Source: Auanema rhodensis
Lineage: Eukaryota; Nematoda; Chromadorea; Rhabditida; Rhabditidae
Reading direction: 5' to 3'
NCBI GenBank assembly: GCA_964057225.1
Contig: OZ059896.1
Coordinates: forward strand, 16,194,501-16,258,500
Length of the DNA: 64,000 bases
Numbering within the stretch: the stretch's first letter is position 1; every line of letters starts with the position of its first letter. The position numbers and the translations under genes are program-made. Positions 1-12,299 of this stretch are shown here, piece after piece. The notes beneath the pieces were generated by a model, which did no database searches, was not told the DNA's origin, and was given only the letters and a program-made list of their open reading frames with translations.

Positions 1-2213
1 TAAAATTAAAGAATAATCAATACAAGTAAGAGCTTTAGTCCATCCAGCAACAGAAGAAAGATAATGGACAAGGTTACGTAATTGTGTAGACTTTCCACTA
101 CCGGTAACTCCCGTAAGAATAATGCTTTGAGCAAGTCCTGTCATTTGCAAATTTCTTAAACAAATTAGATGAAAAAACTAAATATATGTTAACAATACCT
201 GTAAACTTGTTGAGCAGTAGCATATATATGAGCTGGCATTTGGCCTCGACGACAACCTTTAAAGAGGTTCACAAGTCTATCTTGAGCAGCAGATTCAACA
301 CCATCAATCGAACAAACACAAAGCAAAGATTGTGATCCAGCATTAGAGTAAAGCAAATTGCTTCCAATTCTGGAAAGCAATAATATCATTTTTAAAACAC
401 CAACTAGCAAAATTATACCTTTGTCTCAAAAGATGAACTGCACTAGTTTCATTTATATATGGCAAATTTGCAACATCAGGTGCTCGATCTAAGCGTGTAG
501 GATTCGCTCTATCGATGTCTGTAGAATCCACAATCATGCTCCGACCAGCTACCTGTACCCTAGCACGTCCATCTTCAAGCATTTCATCCAGTCGAGCAAG
601 AGTATATCCTCCCTTATGTACAAGCCAGTATCGCTGTTCTTCAGGAATATCCTATAAACTTAAACATATAAAGCTTAAAATTTCCAGAACCAACCGATTT
701 GACATTGGTGTCAATGTTACTCAACAGCAAAGCATCACCTCCATCACGAACACCACGACGGCGATCACAAAACTCTGCTAACTCAGGTACAGCTTTAACA
801 ACAAGCTCTAAATTAGATACGAATATGGAAATATGACGGTTAGAAACGAAATACCTATAGATTGACTGGCTAACCGTACCAATTCATGAAGTTCATCACG
901 AGAAAGAGAATCAACATGATGACCGTCAATTTCAACTAATTCGTCACCAGGTAGCAAGCCATTTCTGAACCAATATAACAATTTAAACACAAGAATTATA
1001 AACAAACTTAATATCATCTGGTCGTGGAGGACCTGCGTGAATTTCTGTAGGTTCAGCGAAAACTACAGTTCTCAGTTCACCTTTCACACCAACGGGGATT
1101 TGAACTCTACGAATAGTAAACCCAAAATCACCTGAATGAATGGATATTGTGGTTATTGAAATTTATTAGCAAATGCAACCTGCAATACTCTTTTGTAATC
1201 TAAGTCTCCTAATCTTTACTTGGACTGGAGCTAATGATGGCAGTAACAGATCTTGAATACCAAAATCTTTGGGACATCCAAATAGAGATGAAGACGTAGA
1301 GGTAGATGTTACATCTGAAATTTTTGTTCAAAAAGAATTAAACAGTTAGAAAACCTTGGCCACACTGCTCACATAACGATATGCAACGCATTTTAACTGA
1401 CAATATGTCAGAATGATATGATCAAAGCAAAAGAATAGCGATATAAATACGTTTTGAAAAAGCCCAATGGTTCATAAACCTAGACCAAAGCAAATACTTG
1501 GAGGGAGAGAAGGGGTGAAATTGAGTGTAGAGAGGAACGGAAGAAGAACAAATGTGAAGGGGGATCGAAACAGATTATATGCATATGAGTTGAATGTCAT
1601 CAGGTTTATATGAATAAGAATAGACAGATTTGATAAACGTAAGTAATATGTAAATCTATAGAAACAAATATCCACAATGTTCTCTCGACTTTACATTACT
1701 CTTTTTGTACATATGTTGAATTACAACATTTTATAATTTGCAAAATAGCTCAAATGTAAATTGATATTAGGGAATATATATATATATTTGTTTTGTTTTT
1801 GTATAAATAATATCTTGAGTTCAGAAAAAAAGAAAGCAACCGCTCTGTGGCAAATAAAATTCTTTAATAAATACTATGACTGGTGGGTAGTGAGCATTTT
1901 AAATTTATGTGCAATAACAACAAGGTTTTGATAAAATTACTAATGGAAACATACCGTTTGCATACGTGTGGAAGCTTCGATCATTAAAAGATGAAACAAC
2001 TGGTGATTGAACAGTTTCCGTACAATTCAAAGGATTAGATGTTAAAAGAGTTCTGGTAGTTGTGGTTGTTGTTGTCGTAGTATCAGACGAGGAATTGTAA
2101 GTAGTGTGAGATGAATCACTAGTGAGCACAGTTCGTTTTGGGGGAACGGGTGGCTTTTTTATAATAACAGGAGCTTCTTCTTTCTCTTTTTCCTTCTTTC
2201 TACTGAAGAACAT
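1..2213 (-). CDS. Class XVIII unconventional myosin with N-terminal PDZ domain (5' part, cut by the window edge)
   Basis: Eight exons join in frame to 433 codons: 2213-1955, 1314-1180, 1131-1008, 964-855, 807-695, 651-419, 369-199 and 154-1; the rest lies beyond the left edge. Residues 1-86 form a basic, then Ser/Thr-rich leader (MFFSRKKEKEKEE, a PPVPPKR stretch, a poly-Thr run). Residues about 131-247 are a PDZ domain (GDFGFTIRR, then GLLPGDELVEIDGHHVDSLS). The myosin head follows, with KGCRRGQMPAHIYATAQ and a P-loop GVTGSGKS at 397-404. The order PDZ then motor, and the wording around the P-loop, are those of animal myosin XVIII, an actin-binding, weakly or non-hydrolytic myosin involved in actomyosin and Golgi/sarcomere organisation. 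The canonical GESGAGKT is altered here. AATTTCAG abuts the ATG, so this exon is either trans-spliced or preceded by 5' exons; an upstream coding exon cannot be excluded. Confidence 0.88.
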
Positions 2214-4671
2214 CTGAAATTCTAAATATAAAAGTTGGAATAGTAATACTCATAAGGTAGAGAGCATGTGCCAATCCAAAGAAAGACGTTAATAGTTGGG
2301 TGGAGAACATTGATAAGCATCTTATCATAGATATTCTGGTTCGAAATGGAAGAAAATGTCAAAAATAATAAACAATTATAAACTATTTGTCTTAAAATAA
2401 AAGAATTACAAAGAACAATTAAACTAATAAAGAAAAAGTATCGGAATATACAAAATGTTTCAAACTTTTTAGCCTGTAATTCAAAATGATTTCAACTAAA
2501 ACTTTCAGTAAATTAAATAAAATGAAATAAAAAGATAGAAAAAAGCAGTAAGAGAATATTCGAAGTTCGAAACTGAAAAGAGAAAAAGCGCGCGAGAAGT
2601 GGTGGAGGGGAAAGAGAATAGGCTCAGTATGTACAAATAAGGAATTGTGAAAAAACCGAGAACAAACTGTTAGCAGTGTTAGATGAGTACTGGTTTTTGG
2701 TAAAGTTAGTTTTCTTGTTAAACAAACAAAGTAAAAGCAGAATAATGAGGATATTCTCAATAAGAAATGAAAGTAAATGATAAGGATACTTTGTCAATAA
2801 CTACTCCAAAAAAACAATAATATTAAGTGACCAAGTGTTAAGACATATTCTGTACATAACTAAGGCATAAGACATAAAAACGAACATACGATTTATTTCT
2901 TGGGAAGAAAGAACTTGAGAACATCAAGAATCAGCTGTCATATCTTAGATCTTATTCAATTGATTCATCTCGCATTAATCTGTCCACTCATCTTAACTAA
3001 AACTATCAGTTCATGTAAATATCTGACAGTAAAGGAATCGTCAAAAGTGGCATGATTATCATGATGACTGTGTTGGTTGGATGTGGTAGCATTGAGAAAA
3101 CATGCGAACATTGCGAGAGAACCAGAGAAAGAAAACAAGCGAAAGAATGACTGGAAAGTAACATCGAGATTAGAGCAGGCGGGATGAGTCAGACAGCAAG
3201 TTATGTACATATCATTTGATTAAAACAATTGAAAAAACTTTAAATTAGAGATCAGAGTTTGGTAAGATGAGAGAAAAAACATATTGTGAGGGAATTCGAT
3301 TGTAGAAAAACTTAATCTCTCCTTTACTTTACGAAATAAAATTTAAGAGATTAAGAGAAAAAATAAGGTGCAAGTAAACTAACAAACCAGGATCAACAGA
3401 CATTCACTCTTCACAACAACAGCAAGGATTCGTGTCAAACGAGAACATATAGATTCGTTTTTGACCTTGATAAAAATCAGAACGATTTCGGATGGATGTA
3501 TAGAATTTAAAAGACTAAGAGTTTTTCAAATAAAAACAAACATACAATTGTAGAAAAGAATTAAAAATAACTTCTGGCGACAACAGGATATGAGATTTAA
3601 CAAAAAATATACAGTCATATAAGTGCAAACGATAGTGTAACGAAACTCCTTTAGCGCATCCATCTTTATCTAGGACCACGGTGACCGTCAGAAAAGTCCT
3701 TTTGAGAGAGACGATAGGGCCGACCAGCGGACCAAATAAGAGTTGAATTAGAGAGGACCACAGCAAAATATAGAGAGGGCGATTATTGAAAAAGAAGAGA
3801 GATGAGAGGTGAGCAGCCTTGAACGAAACTGTCGTCAACCACGATCGGCCGGCGCGCACACACCGGCTGATTCGCCTCAATTGCTATATCGGGGCTACAT
3901 ACACAAAGAGAATCACAGAGACACGCAGACATTCCTCCACAGCATACGCACAATGAGGACAGAAGTTCGGAGAGAACAAGAAGAAGCATAACCAAACAAA
4001 GTAAATTGGTCGACATCGTCTTTAAGCTCAACAAAAAATTCCAGAGAAATTGGCAATAAGATTGGCTCAGAGAGTAAAATCGAGGTACTCTAAGAAATAA
4101 AATAAAATAATTGCCAAGAAGGCATTTCTATTGTAATAGGTGAGTCAATCTGGAAAGATTTAAAGTAGTAATTACATACCGGCATAACTGTTTTTTTTTA
4201 ATTTTTTGTTTTTACTTGAACTTTTTCTCTCTGAATAAAAGAAAATAATATAATAATATATTACTTTAAATTATACTAGAAATATTTCGAACAGACGAGG
4301 CAGAGGAAAACGTTAATTTTCAAAAATAGAATTTATAGAATATTAAAAATCAACCTGAAACTATCACAGCCTAACGTTATGAATGGGAAATAAATACAAA
4401 AAATAAATGGGATTACTATTGTGTAGGTTGTGAACAAAGATCTTAACACGTAGATTTAAATAATCTGTCAACGGGTAAATCTCACCAGTTTGTAAAAAGG
4501 AAAACTTAGAGTAAAACAAAGCTAAAACGTCTGTAGAAAATAGGCACCAAGTGAAAATATTTTGGCAAAATGTATGGGAATACCTATAACGAGAAACACC
4601 AGAAATTAAATCCAAAGGAAAACATTAAAATCTAATTTGATGAAACAATTGAACCAAGAAGGAATGAATTT
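2214..4671. other. Intergenic region between the myosin and vps-26 genes
   Basis: No convincing coding exon on either strand. Mostly AT-rich, with a short GC-richer stretch around 3835-3900 (GGCCGGCGCGC near 3847) that could be a promoter or 5' exon of the myosin gene. Confidence 0.5.
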
Positions 4672-6038
4672 TTACTCGTCATTTGTGTTATCACCAGAAT
4701 CAGGCTCTGGAATTGAACGAATTTGCCCAACAGCAGCTCCTTCAGCAATACGTCTGATGGGATTATCGGACTTTCGCCAGAGAGTAACTTCCTAAAATAT
4801 TGCAGTGATGCTAACTACAAATAAAAATATTCTCACCTGTTGCTTGAAATATCTACGGTCTTCTTCGTCAACCAATACAAGGTTTAACAGATACTTTACA
4901 GTAAACTTCTTAGCTACTTCTCGCATAGTCGGAGTTAAATCATAGCCACCGAGGAAAAGGCGGATTGGAATAGTTTCTCCTATAATTAAATCAAATGAAA
5001 CCAAACTGAAAACAATAATACCTCTCACAGGAGCACCATCCATAATTTCAAACTTAGCCACAGTCTCATTTTCTTTAAACGTATTGGGACCGGCGCCAAC
5101 TACTTCTGTCTTGATAATAGCAATTTCCATGTATTTAATTTTGATTCGAACTAGCAGAAAATAAATCTTTCCGACAATAACATCCTTTAAATGATACCTT
5201 CAAAATTTTTTGTTAAAATTAAAATTAAAGCTATCAACTTTACTTGTTTTTATTATATTCGAATTCAATGTGTAGGCAATCTTCTATTCCAACTTCCATT
5301 TTAATGTTATTATCAGAGTTTGGATAAGCACTTAAGGTGTGAACAATCAATTCCATTTCTTTTGTAATGTCAGTAATCCGTCTTACAATAGTCACACGTA
5401 GAAAATATCTTAAAGCAAACATTTCAGAAGAATGAAAAACTATTAAACAATAACCTCAACTTTACATTCGTTCCCATGTATGACTCATAAGGCTTCTCAA
5501 CATTATTAAAAGCGAATTGGAAAGATTTGTTGGACGTTAATTCTCCAGGTCTAGCAAGCTCATATGATAGGGATATGAAATCTTGCTGATTTCCTCGATC
5601 ATAATAAACTTCTGAAGCGAAAAAAAAAAAGCATGATGAATATAAATTAACAAGTATTCTTACCTATTTGCCCAATGAACTCAACACGAATACCGTGATG
5701 TTCCAACTTCTGGTTTGCCTTTTTCAGGGCTACGTTTACGGTTCCAGATACGGTTTCACCATCGTAAAATAGATAATGTGTTTCCATTTGACCATCGTCG
5801 CCGCGAATTTTCGCTACCTAAAGCAATAATTTTTATACCAAATATTAATGTTGTGTTTATTACTTTTCTGCTTTCTTCATTATCCAGCTTAATTGTTATG
5901 TCCGCAGACTGACCAAATGCAAAAAACATCGCCTAAACAATAACAAAAATCAGAAAAACTATAAATAAAATAATATTATAATTTAATCATCACGGAACAA
6001 ATAAATAATTAAAAGTTCACTGTAATAAAGCTCACCAT
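4672..6038 (-). CDS. vps-26: Retromer subunit VPS26
   Basis: Eight coding exons (6038-6036, 5932-5864, 5817-5664, 5611-5455, 5408-5244, 5197-5022, 4979-4837, 4791-4672) give 328 residues, the usual VPS26 length (about 327). Arrestin-fold hallmarks are easily read: MAMFFAFGQSADI at the N terminus, YHLKDVIVGKIYFLLVRIK in the middle, EIMDGAPVRGETIPIRLFL, then EEDRRYFKQQEVTLWRK near the C terminus. VPS26 binds VPS35 in the retromer coat, which retrieves cargo from endosomes to the Golgi or plasma membrane. The tail (PDSGDNTNDE) is acidic and unlike the vertebrate tail. The first coding exon is just the ATG, followed directly by GTGAGC; exon 2 supplies GCG ATG, so translation could also start at the second Met. 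Confidence 0.95.
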
Positions 6039-7886
6039 AATGGAGATCTAAGTATTATACAGAAAGCAGTAAAACTCTTCTTCGAGCAGTTGAAATATAA
6101 TCAAATACACAATTCGCTTCTCTATTACGCACAGTTAGATAGAATAAAAGCCGATTCTCTTGCCCAATTCTATCACAAACTATATTCTACGCCATCGACA
6201 AATCAAAAAGACCTGAATAAATCTTGATACATTATAAAATACTTTAGAAAAAAGGAAATACATTAATAAATTTGTGAATAATCATACATTGAAAGCGCGT
6301 TCTAAAGGCTGAAAATTTTAAAGCAAATGCAACCGAAATATAAACAAAATGAAACCGAAATAAACAGAAAGCAAACGAGCGCATGCATTTTGGGGCGGGG
6401 TATCCGCGCAAATGCCTCATGAAATTGGAGGTGGGATTTAAAAATCGCTGCAAGAGAAGCTGTCTTTACATATAAAATCAATTCGTATTACTAAATTCAA
6501 GTAAGCTCCAGTGAGGTAGAAAAATGATAAACTGATATGTTGCATTTCCTCATGAATTATCATTTGAGCCTTATTTTTTCTTCGGGCTAAATTTGGTTTT
6601 AGGCGCTATCAATTTTTGGGGAGAACTAGTTTTGTTACGATGATCTCAGTTTAGTGCTGTTGGACTTTGCATTCTACTTAGTTCACGCATTGAAAGTACT
6701 TAATATTGGCCAATGATACTTTTCTAATTCTTAATCTCTTATGCAACAATTATTCTGCGGCGACTAAGATTTGTTTGTCAGCATGTCTGTTGTTACCTTT
6801 TCATTTAGGTTTTTTAGTATATTTGATCAACTTACAATGAAAATGCCTCATATTTACTTTGCTACTCTATGGGCCAGCGCATACTTAGTTTCTTCGATAT
6901 TTAGCCGAATTGATTAGTTCAAGCTGGAAGCTTCTCGTTTTTATTCTTTTGCTCACCCTCTTTTAACTCGACTCTTATGCTCGTCAATGTCAGTTTTCGT
7001 TTATCCTCTTCATTATTTATATGATAGATATATTATGAAATATTCATTTATTTTCCCAAGAGTTTATAGTATTATTTTAAAAAGTTTTATTCAATTTCTA
7101 TCGATATTTTTAAACATAGACTAATGTGACCGGAAGTACTTTCGCTGCGAAATGAGGGGTGGGTGGATGGTGTCATATTATGACGTTTCTTGTTGTTTTT
7201 CATTGTTTTTTATCCTTTTCTTTCTCTTATTCACTTTTCACATTTCTGTTTTCATTGATTAAGCATTTTTTTGTTGAGCAGGTAAAATTTTTAACATAAA
7301 GTTTGATAAGTTTTATCAGATTCCTCAGTGTGTTTTTTCAATTACATCGATCTCTACCAATTCATTAACCACAAATTTCTTTGTATTTTTTAATCACTTA
7401 TTATATTCAATTTAATATTGTCTTTTCATTCAATCATCAATATATCTGCACTAATTTTTAAAATGATGTAATAAGTGCGTGAAAGATCTAAAAGTATTTT
7501 CTGGTTTATTTTTACTGTTTTTATTAACTTTTCAGAATCTTTATTCATTGTTACATTGTTTCTACATAGACATTTTATAACTTCATTCGTATTTTTCTTT
7601 TACAACGCCTAACAGCTGTCTGTTATCTATTACTCTGGCTCGCTTATATTATGTCCTTAGAGTCTATTGAGGTCGAAAGTTCTTTAAAATCATTTTATCT
7701 CCTTTTTGGCGAAACGCCTTTGTACTAATCTCTCATCATTCATTCAGATGAAGATTTTCTTTTCTTATTGAATGCACACAACTTCTCATTTGCGATACAT
7801 CGTCTCCGCACTATTGATTCGCAATTGCCTTCTTTTTAACGACACTTAAGTAAGAAATTCCAGGAAGTTACTAGCCTCTTACAACC
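6039..7886. other. Divergent intergenic region, vps-26 / SLC3A
   Basis: Non-coding, T-rich on the plus strand. It separates two divergently transcribed genes, so it should hold both promoters. No strong motif seen. A candidate trans-splice acceptor (AATTCCAG) lies about 23 bases before the SLC3A ATG. Confidence 0.45.
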
Positions 7887-10207
7887 ATGGCTGCAACAGA
7901 ATCTCTTATGGAAGGAGGCCAAGCCTCTTATGAAAAGGTATGTTTAAAAGTTTTTTCTCCAACATATTTATATTTTTAGAATGGGGAAAAGGTCAATTTC
8001 GAACTTCAACCCAAAAATATCGGGCTCACCAAGGAGCAATTAGAAGCCTATAGGAATGATCCGTTCTGGAAACCTGTTAGGTATTCAATTTGACTTTAAA
8101 CTAAATCTTATCGTCCATGTTTAGGACGGTATTATTTGCCGTGTTCTGGCTATCATGGATCGCTATGTTTGTAGCAGCAATTGCCATCGTTGTACTATCT
8201 CCAAAATGTGCTGAAAAAGAACAACCAATTTGGTGGCAGACCAAGATGTCGTACCAGGTTTGTAGCTTCGTTATAATGATATTTATGTGATTATATAGAT
8301 TATTCCGGCTTTATCTTTAATCCTACTAATGCTTTCAGCTTTCGGTTCCCCTATTCCGTGATTCGGATGGAAATGGCGTTGGAGATTTCAATGGAGTTAC
8401 TGAAAAGCTTGAATTACTACGTAAAATTGGAGTTAATACGATCCATCCAAAGCCTGTGGTTGAACTTGAGGATGTGAGTTCAGTTTTCCAGTTTATATAG
8501 CAGTGTGCCATTTATAGAATGTTTTCTTTGATTCTTATGCTGTTATTGACCATAGCAAAGTTGATAAGCGATTCGGAAGTGAAGAAGACTTCAAGAAACT
8601 TGTCCAAGCCGTTCATGACAGAGGTTTGCTGTATAATTACCATGACTTTATCATTTGTTTGTTTTCAGATATGTATATTGTTATGGACTTACCAATTTCA
8701 TCTGTTTCTAACAAGAATGCTTGGTTCGTGAATGGTGATACTGATAAATTCATTATTGCTCGTCCCAATGAACTTAATTCTCCCAACTATTTTGATTGGC
8801 CAGGAAAGAATGGAACTAAGTAGAGTTGTCTCTGCAATTTGTTCTATTAGCTTTGTCTTCACAGGTATATGGGAGCGCCAGATGCCAGCCATCCTGCCCT
8901 TAATTGGGATTCTGAACCTCTCCGTGAAGCTATCGTTAACATTACTAAGAAATACCTTCTATTGGGTGTAGATGGGTTCCACTTCGACAAAATTGGGGAG
9001 TTGTCTGGTACTACTAAAGATAATGATGCGGTAATGATCTTCTTTTGGAATAATTTTTCATATATTTTGTTTTAGAGATTCAAAAAATCAATGGCTGTTT
9101 ACCGCATGTTAGCTCGTATTATTCGTGATGTTGCAGGTGAAAATGAAGATATTAAACAAAAAAATATGTACGGCAACCATTGTTAACTTCTCACCAACAA
9201 TTTTCTTATTTTCAGTGTCGTGTTCTCTTCTTTGACTGGTTTTGAAGATAGGATTGGAAATGTTGCTGAGTTTGATAATCCAAATATCATTGATACTTCG
9301 TTCACCAAGATATCTAATATAACCTGCAAAGCTGACATTGCTACTTGTGTACACACAAAATTGCAAAAATCTCTAGGGGATGTCACCAAATATTACTGGC
9401 AATTTGAAAATGCTGAAACCTCTCGTCTCGCCAGCAGGTTTGACAGTGAAACTGCTAATCTTCTGACAATGCTTGAGGTTAGATTCGTGTACATCTCAAC
9501 AACAAAAACATATATTGCAGTTGACTCTCCCCGGAGCCATCGCTCTCAATTATGGCCAGGAAATCGGCATGAAGGATGCTAAGACCGTACACCAAAATGG
9601 TATTATGAAATGGAATTCTGATGCCAACAGTGGTTTCTCTGAGACTGGAAAGCTCTCAGAAGGTTTTGAAATCGAAGAAACTAGCGACGATTACGATGTA
9701 AACTGTTTTTTGGAAATGTTGCTAATTTTTTTGGAATTTCTAGAAACAATATTCTATTGAAAGCTCTACACTCAAGATTGTTCAAAAGTTAGCCAAACTT
9801 CGTCAGAGAGATGAGGTTATGCGTCAAGGTGCAATTAATACCGTAAAAATTGATAATGTCGTCGGAATTGGACGATTTATGTCTAACAATGGAACTGTCA
9901 GTGGATCCGTATGTTTTGTCGATTTTCTTAAGTTTTATTTTGATAAATTGTAGGTTTACCTTGGCGTGTTTAATTTTGGAAATGAAACTGCAGACTTAAA
10001 GTTCAACAGTTTCGAGCAAATTTTGCCCGAAAAAGATTTCTCATCTGGAGAGGTTTGCAAAGCTGCCATACAATTTTTTCGTATTAGCGTACTTTTTAGA
10101 TTGTTGCTGTTACTGCTGGAGTTCAAGACTTGCGTTCTCGTCAGAAAGTTGAATATACTGGAGCATTCACATTGCCATCAAAGCAGGGTGCTCTTATTAA
10201 GTTCTAA
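7887..10207 (+). CDS. SLC3A (4F2hc/rBAT-type) amino-acid transporter heavy chain
   Basis: Thirteen exons (7887-7937, 7980-8080, 8125-8257, 8339-8473, 8518-8623, 8669-8819, 8865-9030, 9076-9167, 9216-9477, 9521-9697, 9744-9908, 9954-10052, 10100-10207) join in frame to 581 residues. A cytosolic N terminus of about 50 residues (GLTKEQLEAYRNDPFWKPVR) precedes one hydrophobic segment (about 53-77), then a lumenal alpha-amylase-like domain (FRDSDGNGVGDFNGVTEKLE, GVDGFHFDKIGELSG, LPGAIALNYGQEIGM). This is the type II glycoprotein that partners SLC7 light chains and takes them to the plasma membrane; Caenorhabditis homologues are called ATGP. The barrel keeps the Asp at the GH13 nucleophile position (GFHFD), but I see no general-acid Glu, and the late His-Asp pair reads FENAETS, so glycosidase activity is unlikely. 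The donor at 9168 (GTACGG) is the least certain junction. Confidence 0.9.
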
Positions 10208-10302
10208 TAACTTATATGAAGAATGAAAAAGATAGGCTCATATTATGAGAGCCACATGGCTGATATTGTTTCTTTTTCATAGAAAAACAATTTTTTTTTC
10301 TA

Positions 10303-10308
10303 AATAAA
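10303..10308 (+). terminator. Poly(A) signal of the SLC3A gene
   Basis: AATAAA about 95 bases after the stop codon, in a T-rich 3' end. Confidence 0.6.
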
Positions 10309-11659
10309 TGTTTATGTTTTGAGTCCTTAGTAATTTTCGAATTTGTTCACTGATCATCATGTGGTGGCTTCGCCAATTCACATGAGATTTCATATAATAG
10401 GTAAAGAGTTAAAGAATAAAAAAGAGAAAAGCAAAAACAAAGAATGGGAATGTTATGATTATTGAAAATTCAATTGATAAGGCAACGAGAAAGTGGAGAA
10501 ACAGAACGAGCTTTTCATCTCATCAGACAACCCACAGAACCTCAAGTATACCACAATTCTTTCTAATATTCGTATCTTCAGCTGTTTCAATCGGCAGTTT
10601 CTGGAGTTTTTTAGAAGTCCAGCTTGTATGTAGGTGTCTGCTTCTCAATGTGTCAATTCGATTAAAATATTCTGAATCGTCAACTAGTAATCTTATAGAA
10701 ATAATCAAGATTATGTCCCACTGACTGCATAAGGCTATGGTTTCGTGAATTCTCTGTAACTCTTTCTAGTTTTACATTGTGCTTCTCTCTCTTCTTCTTT
10801 CTCTTGTTTCGTTTATAGTATTCTACCTTTCATTTTCAACTCCTGTATTTTTTCTTGGTTCAACCGTTTTTGCCTTTCTATCTGAAAGGTATCTCTCACA
10901 TCTGATAATCTTTGTACTATGTGTCTCAACTAACAACACCACAATAACAAACAATAACAACAATCTGATACTAAACTACATAGCACACCATAAATCCTTC
11001 AATTATGTGAAAAACAATCTTTTTTATTCTGAAACAATTTTTCTCATTTTGAGCAAACTGTTTGAACTGGTGATGATCCTCATGATTATGATTTCATCAT
11101 AATTGTGTTCTGATATCTTATGTTCAAACCTCCATTATCTCTGTGTATGTTTCAATTGTATTGTTACTTGTTGTAATTGGCACAGATTATCAATTGGAAC
11201 CGATTGGCTCATATATTCCTCTACTTTGCTCGACTCCACCTCTTTCGATTCGCGTTTGTGGCAAGAACAGTTCTGCCAGTCTTCTCGACTCAATCAGGAC
11301 GTCTCCCGCTCTTGTCTTCCCTTCTACCAGCTTCTGTTCTCACAACTGTTAGAATTTAATTCTAGAAATCAAGAGAACGAGTATGAGAGTGAGAAGTATG
11401 TGTAGAGAGATTAAGAGAGCTCTGAATGCAGTTTGCGAAGAATTCCCACCATAATCGCATGTTGTTACTATTTCTAATGTAAGAAAGATGGTAGGCAAGA
11501 GAAATATTTTCTCAAATTTTAACTCCCACTTCGCGATAACTATGGTTCCAAAGACGACTTCATATTATCGTTATTTCATATCCTTTCTTTCTCTCTCTCT
11601 CTCTCTCTTTTTCTCTTTCTCTTTTTCTTTCTCTCTCTCTTTTTCTCTTTCTCTCTCTC

Positions 11660-11713
<54 letters not shown>

Positions 11714-12299
11714 TCTCTCTCTCTCTCCCTCTCTAGGTATCTCTCTTAGTGTGGTCCTATTTATTTCTAATTTCACATATAGTTGATTCCCTTCAAACAT
11801 CACAGTTTCTTTTTGTTATTATGTTATCCTACCATTTTCTGCTTTTCTTTTTTTTGTTGATAAACCGATATACATAGATACACGGTGATATAGTTTATTA
11901 TTTTTAAAATTTCAAATAGGTTTGGTTCAAACACAAACAGACAAAAAAAACCGACAGATATGGGTTATAAAACAATTTGTAAAAACTAGAATAAAGTATA
12001 TAATATAGTGACGATTGGATGAAATCCGTATGGGATGGGTATGGTCGACACACCAGGTACTGCGGCACCATCGTAGCCTCTCTATACTGCCTCCCTATGT
12101 CCGTTCTATTTATTTATGTTTTCCATTACTTAACAAGCGATTTCAATAGCTATTTATGATTTATAATAATATTAACACGTTTGTTGTACTTCTTAGTGTG
12201 TCGTATGGCATTCACTCATATATACATATATACTCATATCAACTCTTCTTACTTTTTCATTCTGTTTTTAGTTTCCTATTTTCCCTCTCTTTAGCTAGC
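10309..12299. other. Intergenic region with a large polypyrimidine microsatellite
   Basis: No supported gene. Pyrimidine-rich on the plus strand, dominated by the CT tract listed separately. It ends with CTCTTTAG five bases before the ATG of the next gene, a likely spliced-leader acceptor. Confidence 0.5.
11583..11735. repeat. (CT)n microsatellite, interrupted
   Basis: About 150 bases of CT dinucleotides broken by TTT and CCC interruptions. Any open frame through it (Leu/Ser or Arg/Glu repeats) is an artefact of the repeat. Confidence 0.95.

Noticed and set aside
3515-4034. Minus-strand frames with hydrophobic, Cys-rich start (near 3783-4034)
   Set aside because: No splice partners, no recognisable family and low-complexity composition; may be untranslated leader or promoter of the myosin gene.
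11488-11803. Leu/Ser-rich and Arg/Glu-rich open frames
   Set aside because: Translation of a CT microsatellite. The same applies to frames at 15991-16239, 30170-30454, 57256-57547 and 60153-60356.
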